A stretch of DNA of 8,626 nucleotides from Nautiliaceae bacterium (GCA_027063075.1 JAMOSM010000113.1:1-8626), one strand, 5' to 3'; counted from the first letter of the stretch, positions 1-7,248 are shown. Notes: a model not told the origin generated them from the letters alone. Made by a program: numbers and translations.

Positions 1-665
1 AAATACTTGAGCCTGAGAAATATCTTTATGTAGTCATTTTAGGGCTTGGAGCTACAAAAATAGGACTTATTGTTGATAGGTTTATAGGTCAAGAAGAGAT
101 TGTTATTAAATCTCTTGGAGAATTTTTAAAAGGACTTCCGGGTATTGCCGGGGCTACAATAAGAGGTGATGGAAGGGTTACTTTAATTGTAGATGTGGCG
201 AGTTTAATGAAGCTTGCAAAAGAGACGCATAATAAAAAACTTGTGACAGATTCATTAAAAGAGGCTAAAAAGAAAAAAGAAAAACCGGAAGACTATGTTG
301 TAATGATTGTGGATGATTCGGCAATGGACAGAAAGATAATGAAAGATGCCTTAAGCGAACTTGGGGTACAGATTATAGAAGCAAAAGACGGGCTTGAAGC
401 CTTAAATATTTTAAAACATAAAAACGATATCGATGCAATGCTTATTGATATTGAAATGCCAAGAATGGACGGATATACCCTGGCTCAGGAGATTAGAAAA
501 TACAATAAATACAGAAAACTTCCTTTAATAGCGGTGACAAGCAGGGCTACTAAGTCTGACAGGGTAAGAGGAGTTGAGGTTGGTATGAATGAATATATTA
601 CAAAACCTTATACAAAAGAGTATTTGCAAAATGTGGTTAGAAGAAATTTGAAATTACAAGGATAA
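1..665 (+). CDS. cheA: Chemotaxis histidine kinase CheA fused to a receiver domain (CheAY), C-terminal part
   Basis: This is the 3' end of a gene that enters from the left edge; codons are in phase from base 3, giving 220 visible residues to TAA at 663-665. Residues 1 to about 72 have the CheW-like P5 regulatory fold of CheA, including the GLIVDRFIGQEE strand-turn and the SLGEFLKGLPGIAGATI segment typical of that domain. A lysine-rich linker (about residues 75-96) leads into a complete CheY-like receiver: acidic pair D104-D105 (VDDS), phospho-acceptor D149 (LIDIEMPRMDG), T179 (AVTSR) and K201 (ITKPY). The kinase phosphorylates CheY-type regulators in response to chemoreceptors; the fused receiver is generally thought to act as a phosphate sink or tuning domain. 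CheAY followed by cheW, here 3 bases apart, is the usual Campylobacterota arrangement. A GTG at 195 opens the same frame but is internal, so this is not a free-standing CheY. The kinase domains lie outside the window. Confidence 0.93.
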   Translation, partial: ILEPEKYLYVVILGLGATKIGLIVDRFIGQEEIVIKSLGEFLKGLPGIAGATIRGDGRVTLIVDVASLMKLAKETHNKKLVTDSLKEAKKKKEKPEDYVVMIVDDSAMDRKIMKDALSELGVQIIEAKDGLEALNILKHKNDIDAMLIDIEMPRMDGYTLAQEIRKYNKYRKLPLIAVTSRATKSDRVRGVEVGMNEYITKPYTKEYLQNVVRRNLKLQG

Positions 666-668
666 AAA

Positions 669-1181
669 ATGGGTCTTAGGGATATTGTAAAAAAACAGCA
701 ACGTTCTTTAATGGAACCTGAGAAGAAAAAAACGGAAGAAATTGTTCAGTTAGTCGGTTTTTTAGTAGGGGAAGAGGAGTTTGCAGTTCCTATTCTTTCT
801 ATTCAGGAGATTATAAAACCTATTGAATGGACTAGGGTTCCTTTTGTGCCTGATTATGTGCTTGGGGTTTTTAACTTAAGAGGAAATGTGTTGCCTCTTA
901 TTGATTTAAGAAAAAAGTTTGGGGTTTTAAATGATGAAATTGATGAAAATAGCCGTTTTATTGTTATGAAGATAAAAGGTGAGGATGTTGCTTGTGTAAT
1001 TGACAAATTAACTTCAGCTATAAGAATCCCTAAAAAAGATATTCTCCCACCTCCTGATACATATTTGAATGAAGATGATATTATTGAAGGAGTAGGAAGA
1101 CTTGATGACGGGAGAATAATTACTATTTTAAAGGTTGATAATCTCTTAAAAAAAGAAGAGATAGTGCCAAACAGGGATTAG
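669..1181 (+). CDS. cheW: Chemotaxis coupling protein CheW
   Basis: CheW is the cytoplasmic adaptor that links methyl-accepting chemoreceptors to the CheA kinase in the polar signalling array. The 170-residue product has a charged N-terminal tail of about 23 residues and then one CheW/SH3-like domain. The signature GVFNLRGNVLPLIDL lies at residues 66-80, with the conserved Arg (R71, in NLRG) known in E. coli CheW to be needed for receptor and kinase contact. RFIVM at 96-100 and the C-terminal strand GVGRLDDGRIITILKVDNLL (141-160) are also typical. The ATG at 669 follows an AAGGA ribosome binding site by about seven bases, three bases after the cheAY stop, so the two are co-transcribed and probably translated together. 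The gene ends in TAG that overlaps the stop of the convergent speA. Length is normal for the family. Confidence 0.95.
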   Translation: MGLRDIVKKQQRSLMEPEKKKTEEIVQLVGFLVGEEEFAVPILSIQEIIKPIEWTRVPFVPDYVLGVFNLRGNVLPLIDLRKKFGVLNDEIDENSRFIVMKIKGEDVACVIDKLTSAIRIPKKDILPPPDTYLNEDDIIEGVGRLDDGRIITILKVDNLLKKEEIVPNRD

Positions 1182-3007
1182 TCATTTTTTAGATATACCA
1201 TATCATTAAGAAGTAAAAACAGCTCTCCTAAAATCTCTTTTTGTTTTTCTTCATCTTTAATTGAATTTTCTATATTTGTTTTTAAAAGTCTTTCAACTTC
1301 GTCTATATCATAATCAAGGTCTATTAAAATCTCTCTTATTTTTTGAGTTGGTTCGAGAAATTCTATTTCATAATTACCCTCAGCGTCAAAATTTACAATA
1401 GCTTCATTTGTGTAGCTAAACAGATTATGTTTCATTCCGAGAATTTCCTGATAAGCTCCTACTAAGAAAAATCCAAGATAATAATCTTCTTTTTCTAAAT
1501 CCACATCGTGAAGATAAAGAGGATATTCTTTGCTAAAAGGAATTTCTCCATCACTATCACAGGTAATATCCCAGATGGTAGCGCTTCTGTTTGGTGCTAT
1601 ATTTAGTTTTGTAAGCGGCATTATAGGAAATCTCTGTCCAAGCCCCCAAAAATCAGGAAGGCTTTGAAAGATTGAAAAGTTTGCAAGATATTTTTCCTGT
1701 ATTTTTTCGTTTATTGCTTTTAAGTCTTTATTTTTGAAACCTTTTAAAGTTGCGTAGGTTATTGCTTTTTTTATAATAAGATTTACTAAAATTTCGCTGT
1801 TGCTTCTATCGATAAGGTCAATATATCCTAAATCAAAAAGGGTTAAAAGACTTTCAAAATGGTCAAGTGCATCGTGAAAATATTCAATATAGTTATTTTC
1901 GTTTATACTTTTATAAAGGTCGTATAGCTCTTCTACAAGGTCTGGATTTTTTTCTTTTAGTTTTAGACCTTTTTCTGTGTATTCCTGAGAAAAAAGCTCA
2001 ATTACCGGAGCTATTAAAACTGTTGAAGGTGAGGCTATAAAGCGTCCGCTCTCAGTAAAAATATCCGGCATTGGAACATTTTTTTTATTTGATATATCTT
2101 TTAATAAATACACAACATCGTTGCTAAATTCTTCAATGGAATAGTTTTTGTCCCTGTGGTTTTCCCATTGAGAGTATTCAATTGCAAGTCCTCCTCCTAT
2201 ATTGATAGCGCTTAAATTTTTTGCCCCCATTTTTCTGAGGTCTGCGTAAATATTTCCGGCTTCTCTTATTGCTTTTTTTAAAGGAGAAATATCGTTTATC
2301 TGGCTTCCTATATGAAAATGAATCATTTTAAGTTTATTTAACATCTCTTCTTTTTTAAGCTTATCAACAGCTTCTATTATTTCTGTGGAACTTAGCCCGA
2401 ATTTACTCTCAATTCCTCCCGATTTTGCCCATATTCCAACCCCACTTGTATGAAGGCGAATTCTAATTCCTATATTTACCGGCATTTTGTCATATTCACG
2501 GCTTACTTCAATAATTGATTTAAGCTCGTTTAATCCCTCAATTGTAATGGTGACGTCATATCCCATAAATCCTGCTATAAAAGCTAAACGAATCATATCT
2601 TTGTCTTTAAAACCGTTGATTGTAATAGGGGCTTCTTTATTATTGTATGCCATAGCGAGTATCAGTTCGGCTTTGCTTCCCGCTTCAAGTCCGTAGTTGT
2701 ATTTTTTTGCGATTTTGATTAAAGGTTTTACAAATGTTGGAAACTGATTTACTTTTAGAGGAAATACCGCTTTAAATTTACCCTTGTATTCAAACTCTTT
2801 TATTGCTTTTTTAAATGAAGTGTAAAGAGAATTTATCTGTTTTCTTATAAGATGGGGAAATCTAAGAAGAATTGGTCCTTGAAAGCCTTTTTCTTCTATC
2901 TCTTTTACAATATCAATAAGTGCTGGCTGGTTGCCGTAGTTTATTTTAAGTTTTCCGTTTTCTATAAAAAAGTTGTTAGCTCCCCAGATATCAATTCCGT
3001 ATTTCAT
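1178..3007 (-). CDS. speA: Biosynthetic arginine decarboxylase (SpeA family)
   Basis: This pyridoxal-phosphate enzyme decarboxylates arginine to agmatine, the first step of polyamine synthesis by the agmatine route. The 609 residues fit the roughly 630-residue SpeA family. The N-terminal half is the alanine-racemase-like TIM barrel: PLP-binding lysine K85 in FPLKVNQF, HIGSQI at 232-237, the phosphate-binding GGG at 271-273, and ESGR at 319-322. The second domain carries the catalytic cysteine C483 in TCDSDG (482-487). Between these, about residues 340-450, is the helical insertion characteristic of SpeA and not of ornithine or diaminopimelate decarboxylases. The ATG at 3007 follows an AAAGG site that sits just after the hisS stop; only nine bases separate the two genes, so they are very probably co-transcribed. 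The TAA stop overlaps the cheW TAG. Known SpeA proteins also need magnesium. No sequence defect is visible. Confidence 0.95.
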   Translation of the reverse strand: MKYGIDIWGANNFFIENGKLKINYGNQPALIDIVKEIEEKGFQGPILLRFPHLIRKQINSLYTSFKKAIKEFEYKGKFKAVFPLKVNQFPTFVKPLIKIAKKYNYGLEAGSKAELILAMAYNNKEAPITINGFKDKDMIRLAFIAGFMGYDVTITIEGLNELKSIIEVSREYDKMPVNIGIRIRLHTSGVGIWAKSGGIESKFGLSSTEIIEAVDKLKKEEMLNKLKMIHFHIGSQINDISPLKKAIREAGNIYADLRKMGAKNLSAINIGGGLAIEYSQWENHRDKNYSIEEFSNDVVYLLKDISNKKNVPMPDIFTESGRFIASPSTVLIAPVIELFSQEYTEKGLKLKEKNPDLVEELYDLYKSINENNYIEYFHDALDHFESLLTLFDLGYIDLIDRSNSEILVNLIIKKAITYATLKGFKNKDLKAINEKIQEKYLANFSIFQSLPDFWGLGQRFPIMPLTKLNIAPNRSATIWDITCDSDGEIPFSKEYPLYLHDVDLEKEDYYLGFFLVGAYQEILGMKHNLFSYTNEAIVNFDAEGNYEIEFLEPTQKIREILIDLDYDIDEVERLLKTNIENSIKDEEKQKEILGELFLLLNDMVYLKND

Positions 3008-3016
3008 ATTTTGCCT

Positions 3017-4180
3017 TTATAGCTCTTTTTCAAAAAACTTTCCTGTTTTTAGTTCATCTTCTCCTACGATTAGCGCTTTTTTAAAGTTTCCTTTATCTGC
3101 GGCTTTTAAATGGGCTTTTAGACTTTTTGGTTTTACTTCTACAAAAACTTTTGTATCTTTTCTTAACTCTTTTGCTTTTTTTTGAATAAACGGAATTGCC
3201 TCTTTAATCATAGCACCCATATAAATTCCATCTCTTTTATCTTTTATATCTACTAAATCCATAATTCTTTCAATTCCAATGGCAAAACCAACAGCAGGTG
3301 TCGGTTTTCCTCCAAGGAATTCCACAAGTCTGTCATATCTTCCACCCCCTGCAATTGCGCTTTGGGCTCCAATCTCATCTGATATAAACTCAAAAGTTGT
3401 TTTTGTATAGTAATCAAGCCCTCTTACTAAGTGTTTATCTACTTCATATTTTATTCCTAAATTATCAAGTCCTTTTTTTAACTCTTCAAAATCATTCTTA
3501 CAACTTTCGCATAAGTTATCTGTAATTTTTGGAGCATCTTTTAAAATGCTTTGACAGTTTTGATTTTTACAATCAAGTGTTCTAATCGGATTTTGATTAA
3601 TTCTTCTTTGGCAGTCTTCGCATAGGTTTTCTTTGTTTTCGTTTAAAAACTTAGTTAATTTTTCTCTGTAACTTGGCATACACTCACTACATCCAAGAGA
3701 GTTGATTTTTAAAGTGTATGTTATTCCGAGTCTATCAAAAATATCAGCTGCCAAGGCTATTACATTAATATCTTCATATACGCTTGCCTCTCCAAAACTC
3801 TCAATTCCAAACTGATGAAATTCTCTTAGCCTTCCTTTTTGAGGTCTTTCATACCTAAACATAGGACCGAAATACCAAAATCTTTTAGGTACTCCCTGAC
3901 GGTCAAATTTATGTTCTATAAAACTTCTAACAACCCCTGCAGTCCCTTCAGGGCGAAGACATACGTCATTTCCCCCTTTGTCTATAAACTGATACATCTC
4001 TTTATTTACAATATCACTTGATTCGCCCACACTTCTTTTAAATAAAGAAGTTTCTTCAAGTATAGGAGTTTCTATATATGAATATCCGTAACTCTGAGCA
4101 ACTTCTCTTGCAGTATCAAAAATTTTTAAAAATCTTTTGTCTTCAATTATATCTTTCATACCTCTCAATGCTTTTATCAT
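3017..4180 (-). CDS. hisS: Histidyl-tRNA synthetase (class II)
   Basis: HisRS charges tRNA-His with histidine using ATP. The 387-residue product shows all class II landmarks: motif 2 at about 105-125 (GPMFRYERPQKGRLREFHQF), the histidine-specific loop LVRGLDYYT (251-259), the second specific motif GGGRYD (278-283) and motif 3 GFAIGIERI (298-306). Between them, residues 164-227 hold the family's cysteine pairs: C164/C167, C187/C190, C204/C209 and C224/C227, a pattern seen in many bacterial HisRS proteins and suggestive of a metal-binding insertion. The C-terminal anticodon-binding domain begins near residue 318 but ends early at KTGKFFEKEL, perhaps ten to thirty residues shorter than usual. 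The TAA is in frame and followed directly by the speA ribosome binding site, so I take the short end as real. The ATG at 4180 is preceded by AAAAAGG. It lies 26 bases downstream of the putative outer-membrane protein gene, in the same operon. Confidence 0.96.
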   Translation of the reverse strand: MIKALRGMKDIIEDKRFLKIFDTAREVAQSYGYSYIETPILEETSLFKRSVGESSDIVNKEMYQFIDKGGNDVCLRPEGTAGVVRSFIEHKFDRQGVPKRFWYFGPMFRYERPQKGRLREFHQFGIESFGEASVYEDINVIALAADIFDRLGITYTLKINSLGCSECMPSYREKLTKFLNENKENLCEDCQRRINQNPIRTLDCKNQNCQSILKDAPKITDNLCESCKNDFEELKKGLDNLGIKYEVDKHLVRGLDYYTKTTFEFISDEIGAQSAIAGGGRYDRLVEFLGGKPTPAVGFAIGIERIMDLVDIKDKRDGIYMGAMIKEAIPFIQKKAKELRKDTKVFVEVKPKSLKAHLKAADKGNFKKALIVGEDELKTGKFFEKEL

Positions 4181-4206
4181 ATAAAGCCTTTTTATTGAAA
4201 TTTTAT

Positions 4207-5016
4207 CTAAAATCTGACATTAAACGAGGATGTTAAAAATAATTTGGGAGTAAAATTAAACTCTTTTGAGACCAGCAGATATGGTGTGAACTCCAAAAAT
4301 ATATATCTTCTATCAAATAGAATATGTCTGTATGTAAAAAAAAGTTTGTGCCAGTACATAAAAGGATCTTTTTTTCTCTCTCCTCCTGTTTCAAATCCGT
4401 AAATTTTTATGAACTTATAATAATCTGTATAATAATATAGTCCAAATACGTAAAACATATTTGTTTTATCTGTAGAAAGGTATGTTTTTCTGATTTTAAA
4501 AGTAAGATTATTTACAGAAATAAATCTGTTAAAAGTCAAAGTTGTTATCTCTTTATATTCGGTATGGGACGTATAATAATATATCGATTCGTTGAATTTT
4601 ATGTTTTTTGAAAGGGTATCAAGTATAGCGGTTAATGAGCCTTTTAAGGTTAAGCAGGGCAGTTTTTTATATATTTGTAAAATAGGAAGTAGTTTTATCT
4701 TTAAAGTTTTTGTTTTTTTTATGGTGGATTTGGAGTATTTTCCTTCAATTGAAGGAAAAAAGAGTTTTAAATTTAATCTTGAAAAAGTTTTTTTGTTGTG
4801 AGTATCGTATCCTACGGAAAAATTAAGCATATTTTCTTTTGGTTCCGCTTGTAAATATTCAGGCATAATCGAATTGATTTTGTCTATAAGCCATTTTCTT
4901 AGAATTACTTCTGCTTGAATTGTGGCATTTTGAGTTTCTTTTTCTTTCTTTTTCAAAACAACGGTGTTTGAAGCAAACAAAATAGTTGATAAAATTACTA
5001 AAATTATTTTTCTCAT
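4207..5016 (-). CDS. Hypothetical secreted, probably outer-membrane, protein
   Basis: I do not recognise this 269-residue protein. Residues 1-16 look like a Sec signal peptide (MRK, then a hydrophobic run ending near LFAS), with cleavage predicted after Ala15 or Ser16. The mature chain starts with a charged, probably helical stretch (about 21-60). From about residue 65 onward it shows alternating polar and hydrophobic or aromatic segments rich in Tyr and Phe, for example ESIYYYTSHTEY (143-154) and FYVFGLYYYTDYY (188-200). The chain ends in a terminal Phe (SSFNVRF), as expected for a beta-barrel recognised by the BAM machinery. There is a single Cys (C121) and no lipobox. It is the first gene of the minus-strand run with hisS and speA, and it diverges from ymdB. 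No Shine-Dalgarno site precedes the ATG, whereas an extended -10 box lies six bases upstream, so the mRNA may be leaderless. Barrel assignment is inference from composition. Confidence 0.75.
   Translation of the reverse strand: MRKIILVILSTILFASNTVVLKKKEKETQNATIQAEVILRKWLIDKINSIMPEYLQAEPKENMLNFSVGYDTHNKKTFSRLNLKLFFPSIEGKYSKSTIKKTKTLKIKLLPILQIYKKLPCLTLKGSLTAILDTLSKNIKFNESIYYYTSHTEYKEITTLTFNRFISVNNLTFKIRKTYLSTDKTNMFYVFGLYYYTDYYKFIKIYGFETGGERKKDPFMYWHKLFFTYRHILFDRRYIFLEFTPYLLVSKEFNFTPKLFLTSSFNVRF
4968..4995 (+). promoter_or_regulatory. Candidate promoter for the ymdB-magIII-cas6-WYL unit
   Basis: TTGAAG at 4968-4973 and TAAAAT at 4990-4995 are 16 bases apart, and TG at 4987-4988 gives an extended -10 (TGATAAAAT). 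The start of transcription would fall near 5002, leaving a leader of about 42 bases before the ymdB ATG. It lies within the first codons of the divergent secreted-protein gene. No other promoter-like pair is obvious ahead of cas6, so this one may drive the whole run. Confidence 0.4.
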
Positions 5017-5022
5017 ATGAGA

Positions 5023-5031
5023 ATTATATCA
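5023..5031 (-). promoter_or_regulatory. Extended -10 promoter of the secreted-protein/hisS/speA run
   Basis: On the minus strand these bases read TGATATAAT, a perfect extended -10 (TGnTATAAT). No good -35 is visible, which is acceptable for an extended -10 and common in Campylobacterota. Six bases separate the hexamer from the ATG at 5016, which puts the expected transcription start at or next to the A of the start codon. The box overlaps the ymdB ribosome binding site on the other strand. Confidence 0.6.
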
Positions 5032-5043
5032 AAAAGGTGTTTG

Positions 5044-5829
5044 ATGAAAATTTTGTTTATAGGAGATATTGTAGGAAGACCGGGTAGAAAAATAATAAAA
5101 AAATTTCTGCCAAAACTTAAAAGCGAGTTTGAAATTGACTATGTAATAGCAAACTATGAAAATGCAGCTCACGGCTTTGGTATAACCCCTAAGATTTTTA
5201 ACGAGCTTAAAAATGCCGGAATTGATATTTTTACAGGTGGAAATCATACATTTGACAGGAAAAAAGATGCGGTTTTACTGCTTAATGAGAATAAAATATT
5301 AAGACCTCTTAATTACTTTGAAGCACCGGGAAAATGGTATTATGAAGATGAAAATATTATAGTAATCAGCGCTATGGGGGTTTTTTCTATGCCGTATGGG
5401 AAAAATCCTTTTATTGAGCTTAAAAATTTTGTAGAAAATAAAAATAAATTTATCTTTATAGATTTTCATGCTGAAGCCACGGCAGAAAAGAGAGTTCTTT
5501 TTCATCTTTTAAAAGGAAAAGCAGGGGCTATAATAGGTACTCATACTCATATAGGAACGGATGATTTAGAGATAAATGAGGGGACTTGTTATTTAACTGA
5601 TATAGGACTTACAGGATGCGGGGATAACGTTATAGGAATGGATGTTCAAGGACCTCTTGTATCTGAATTGACAGGACTTAAAGAGAGGTTTGATGTGCCT
5701 GATAAGTGCAAAAGTATAATGCAGTGTCTTATTATTGAAAGTGATGGAAGATTTAGCAAAAGGGCTTTTAAACTGAAAATTATTGATGAGGAGATTATTA
5801 AAACCCAAGAGGTGAGTTATGGAAATTAG
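5044..5829 (+). CDS. ymdB: YmdB-type metallophosphoesterase (TIGR00282 family)
   Basis: The 261-residue product belongs to the calcineurin-like metallophosphoesterases related to Bacillus subtilis YmdB, which hydrolyses 2',3'-cyclic nucleotides and some cyclic nucleotides and affects biofilm and motility decisions; the physiological role in Campylobacterota is not established. Metal and active-site residues are all present: D8 (GDIVGRPG), E39-N40 (YENAAHG), N67-H68 (GGNHTFD), H142 (DFHAEAT) and H167/H169 (GTHTHIG). The pattern and positions follow the family closely, with full length. An in-frame ATG at 5017 would add nine residues, but AAAAAGG at 5031-5037 is correctly placed for the ATG at 5044, and homologues begin MKILFIGDIVG. 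The gene diverges from the secreted-protein gene with only 27 bases between starts and overlaps the start of magIII by 11 bases. It is the first gene of the unit that includes cas6, so its promoter probably sets the level of crRNA processing. Confidence 0.9.
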   Translation: MKILFIGDIVGRPGRKIIKKFLPKLKSEFEIDYVIANYENAAHGFGITPKIFNELKNAGIDIFTGGNHTFDRKKDAVLLLNENKILRPLNYFEAPGKWYYEDENIIVISAMGVFSMPYGKNPFIELKNFVENKNKFIFIDFHAEATAEKRVLFHLLKGKAGAIIGTHTHIGTDDLEINEGTCYLTDIGLTGCGDNVIGMDVQGPLVSELTGLKERFDVPDKCKSIMQCLIIESDGRFSKRAFKLKIIDEEIIKTQEVSYGN

Positions 5830-6445
5830 CAGTTCTTATGAGCTTTTATTGTGGCTAAGAGAAAAGGGGCTTTTAAGAGATAAGCCAAAGTATTGGTGGC
5901 CAAATGCTTTTAGTTTTGAAGTTGTAATCGGGGCTGTTTTAACTCAGAATACTAAATGGGAGAATGTCAAAAAGTCTTTGAAAAATTTAAAGAAAGAAAT
6001 AATTATTACTCCTGAGAATATTGCTTTTTTAGATTATGGATATTTAGCAGCTTTAATTAAACCGAGCGGTTTTTATAATCAAAAAGCTAAATGTTTAATA
6101 TTACTTAGCCGTAATATTTTAAACGATTTTGGTGATTTTGAAAATTTTAGGGAAAATGTAAATAGAGAATGGCTTTTAGGACAAAAGGGTGTTGGATTTG
6201 AAACGGCAGATAGCATACTTTGCTATGCCTGCGGTAGAGATACAATGGTAGTGGATAGTTATACAAAAAGACTGCTTAAAAAATACGGATATGAATTTGA
6301 GAGTTATGATGAAATGAAAGAGTGGTGCGAAAGGGGAATAGAGGAGCATTGGGAAAAGCTTGCTAAATTGTATGAAAATAATTTAAATTTATGTTTTGCA
6401 AGATTTCACGGGAAGATAGTTGAGTTTATGAAAGGGAAAAAATGA
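5819..6445 (+). CDS. magIII: 3-methyladenine DNA glycosylase MagIII-like (HhH-GPD superfamily)
   Basis: This base-excision-repair enzyme belongs to the endonuclease III superfamily but matches H. pylori MagIII, which removes 3-methyladenine from alkylated DNA. The 208 residues include the MagIII-typical tryptophan-rich start (KYWWPNAFSFEVVIGAVLTQ, 24-43), PSGFYNQKAK (82-91), the helix-hairpin-helix LLGQKGVGFETADSIL (119-134) and catalytic D146 in MVVDSYT. ARFHGKIVEF (194-203) contains K199, which corresponds to the lysine reported as carbamylated in the H. pylori structure. The four-cysteine [4Fe-4S] loop of true endonuclease III (Nth) is absent, as expected for MagIII, so it should not be called Nth. 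The ATG at 5819 lies inside the end of ymdB and is preceded by GAGGTG (5809-5814). The TGA stop shares bases with the cas6 start (ATGA, 6442-6445), implying translational coupling. Confidence 0.9.
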   Translation: MEISSSYELLLWLREKGLLRDKPKYWWPNAFSFEVVIGAVLTQNTKWENVKKSLKNLKKEIIITPENIAFLDYGYLAALIKPSGFYNQKAKCLILLSRNILNDFGDFENFRENVNREWLLGQKGVGFETADSILCYACGRDTMVVDSYTKRLLKKYGYEFESYDEMKEWCERGIEEHWEKLAKLYENNLNLCFARFHGKIVEFMKGKK

Positions 6446-7248
6446 AATTTTCTAAAATAACTTTAAAAAGTAATGAAATTTTACCTTATCGTTTTTTAGG
6501 TTCTGCAATTAGAGGGGCTTTTGGAAGCGGATTAAAAGATGTAGTGTGTATTAATCCAAGTAGGGTTTGTAATGGGTGCTTTGCAGGCAGTGGATGTTTG
6601 TTTTATGATTTTTTTGAAAGTCAAAATCCAAAATACAGACTGAACTTGGATATAGGCGGCAGGGTTGAGTTTGATTTAATGTTGTTTGAAGAGAGTGCTT
6701 TAAAAGCCCCTTATGTAATAAGTGCTCTTTATAAAGCTTTTAAAGAAAAAGGAATTACTAAAAACAGGCTTAAACCGGATTTTAGGCTCTATTTTAACAA
6801 TGAACTTATATTTGATGGTGTTTTTAAAAAGTTTGATAATAAAATGCTTGAATTTGATGAAAATGAGGTTGTTTCAAAAGAAAAAGCTAAGCTTATTTTA
6901 AAAACACCTTTAAGAATTAAGGAGAATAATCATTTTGTAAGAAATAGTGTAACACTAGAAACAATTTTAAGAAGTATATATCACAGGAAATTAAAACTTT
7001 TAAATAATTCTCTGCAAAAACTTCCCTTTGTACCTGAGTATAAAATAAAATATTCTGATTTTTCTTTTATTGATTTTGGAAGATATTCAAACAGACAAAA
7101 AACAAAAATGAAACTTGGGGGCGTTATGGGAGAGATTGAATTTGATTATATAGATAAAAACAGTTATAGACTTTTAAAACTTGGAGAAATTATAGGAGTT
7201 GGAAAACAGGTGACTTTTGGTCTTGGAAGGATTAAAGTTGAAGACTAA
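6442..7248 (+). CDS. cas6: CRISPR pre-crRNA processing endoribonuclease Cas6 (RAMP, PF10040-type)
   Basis: Cas6 cleaves the long CRISPR transcript within each repeat to give crRNAs, here presumably for the type III effector beginning downstream. The 268-residue protein has the signs of the PF10040 Cas6 group: N-terminal LGSAIRGAFGSGLK (19-32), a cysteine cluster C36, C43, C46, C52 running into YDFFE, a central KLILKTPLRIK (150-160), DFGRYSNRQK (211-220) followed by GGVMGEIEF (226-234), and the C-terminal glycine-rich RAMP loop GVGKQVTFGLGRI (252-264). The whole protein has only two histidines, H164 and H181. H181 lies in SIYHRKLKLL, where relatives often have an Arg pair; whether it is catalytic is unknown. 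The ATG overlaps the magIII stop (ATGA) and AAAGGG (6431-6436) is a good ribosome binding site inside magIII. The 3' end overlaps the next gene. No repeat array is visible nearby, so the substrate repeat cannot be named. Confidence 0.88.
   Translation: MKFSKITLKSNEILPYRFLGSAIRGAFGSGLKDVVCINPSRVCNGCFAGSGCLFYDFFESQNPKYRLNLDIGGRVEFDLMLFEESALKAPYVISALYKAFKEKGITKNRLKPDFRLYFNNELIFDGVFKKFDNKMLEFDENEVVSKEKAKLILKTPLRIKENNHFVRNSVTLETILRSIYHRKLKLLNNSLQKLPFVPEYKIKYSDFSFIDFGRYSNRQKTKMKLGGVMGEIEFDYIDKNSYRLLKLGEIIGVGKQVTFGLGRIKVED
7225..7240 (+). promoter_or_regulatory. Ribosome binding site deciding the TTG start of the WYL regulator
   Basis: GGAAGG (7225-7230), inside the last codons of cas6, stands seven bases before TTG 7238. 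This is the strongest site near the gene start. A second site, AGGTGA at 7208-7213, would suit TTG 7223 with nine bases spacing. The use of TTG and the overlap suggest deliberately low, cas6-coupled expression. Confidence 0.5.

Noticed and set aside
195..665. A free-standing CheY-like response regulator starting at GTG 195
   Set aside because: The frame stays open to the left edge and encodes a CheA P5 domain directly upstream, with no ribosome binding site ahead of 195, so the receiver is the tail of CheAY.
2487..4021. Small plus-strand reading frames inside speA and hisS (2487-2696, 2973-3185, 3839-4021)
   Set aside because: They lie opposite strongly conserved coding sequence, lack ribosome binding sites and show low-complexity, non-protein-like composition.
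4181..4206. A separate promoter or terminator between the secreted-protein gene and hisS
   Set aside because: The 26-base gap holds only a ribosome binding site for hisS and AT-rich bases, with no hairpin or convincing promoter pair.
5017..5043. An earlier ATG for ymdB at 5017
   Set aside because: It has no ribosome binding site, and the nine extra residues are unlike the family start. AAAAAGG is correctly spaced for ATG 5044.
4592..5808. Other antisense frames at 4592-4801, 5029-5247, 5299-5505 and 5593-5808
   Set aside because: They are shadows of the secreted-protein gene and ymdB, with no start signals or recognisable domains.
5819..6445. Endonuclease III (nth)
   Set aside because: The C-terminal four-cysteine iron-sulfur loop is missing and the WWPN, PSGFYNQKAK and ARFHGKIVEF motifs match MagIII.
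7217..7237. TTG 7217 as the start of the WYL regulator
   Set aside because: Its nearest ribosome binding site (AGGTGA, ending 7213) is only three bases away, and TTG 7238 has a better site and a family-like N-terminus. TTG 7223 remains a lesser alternative.
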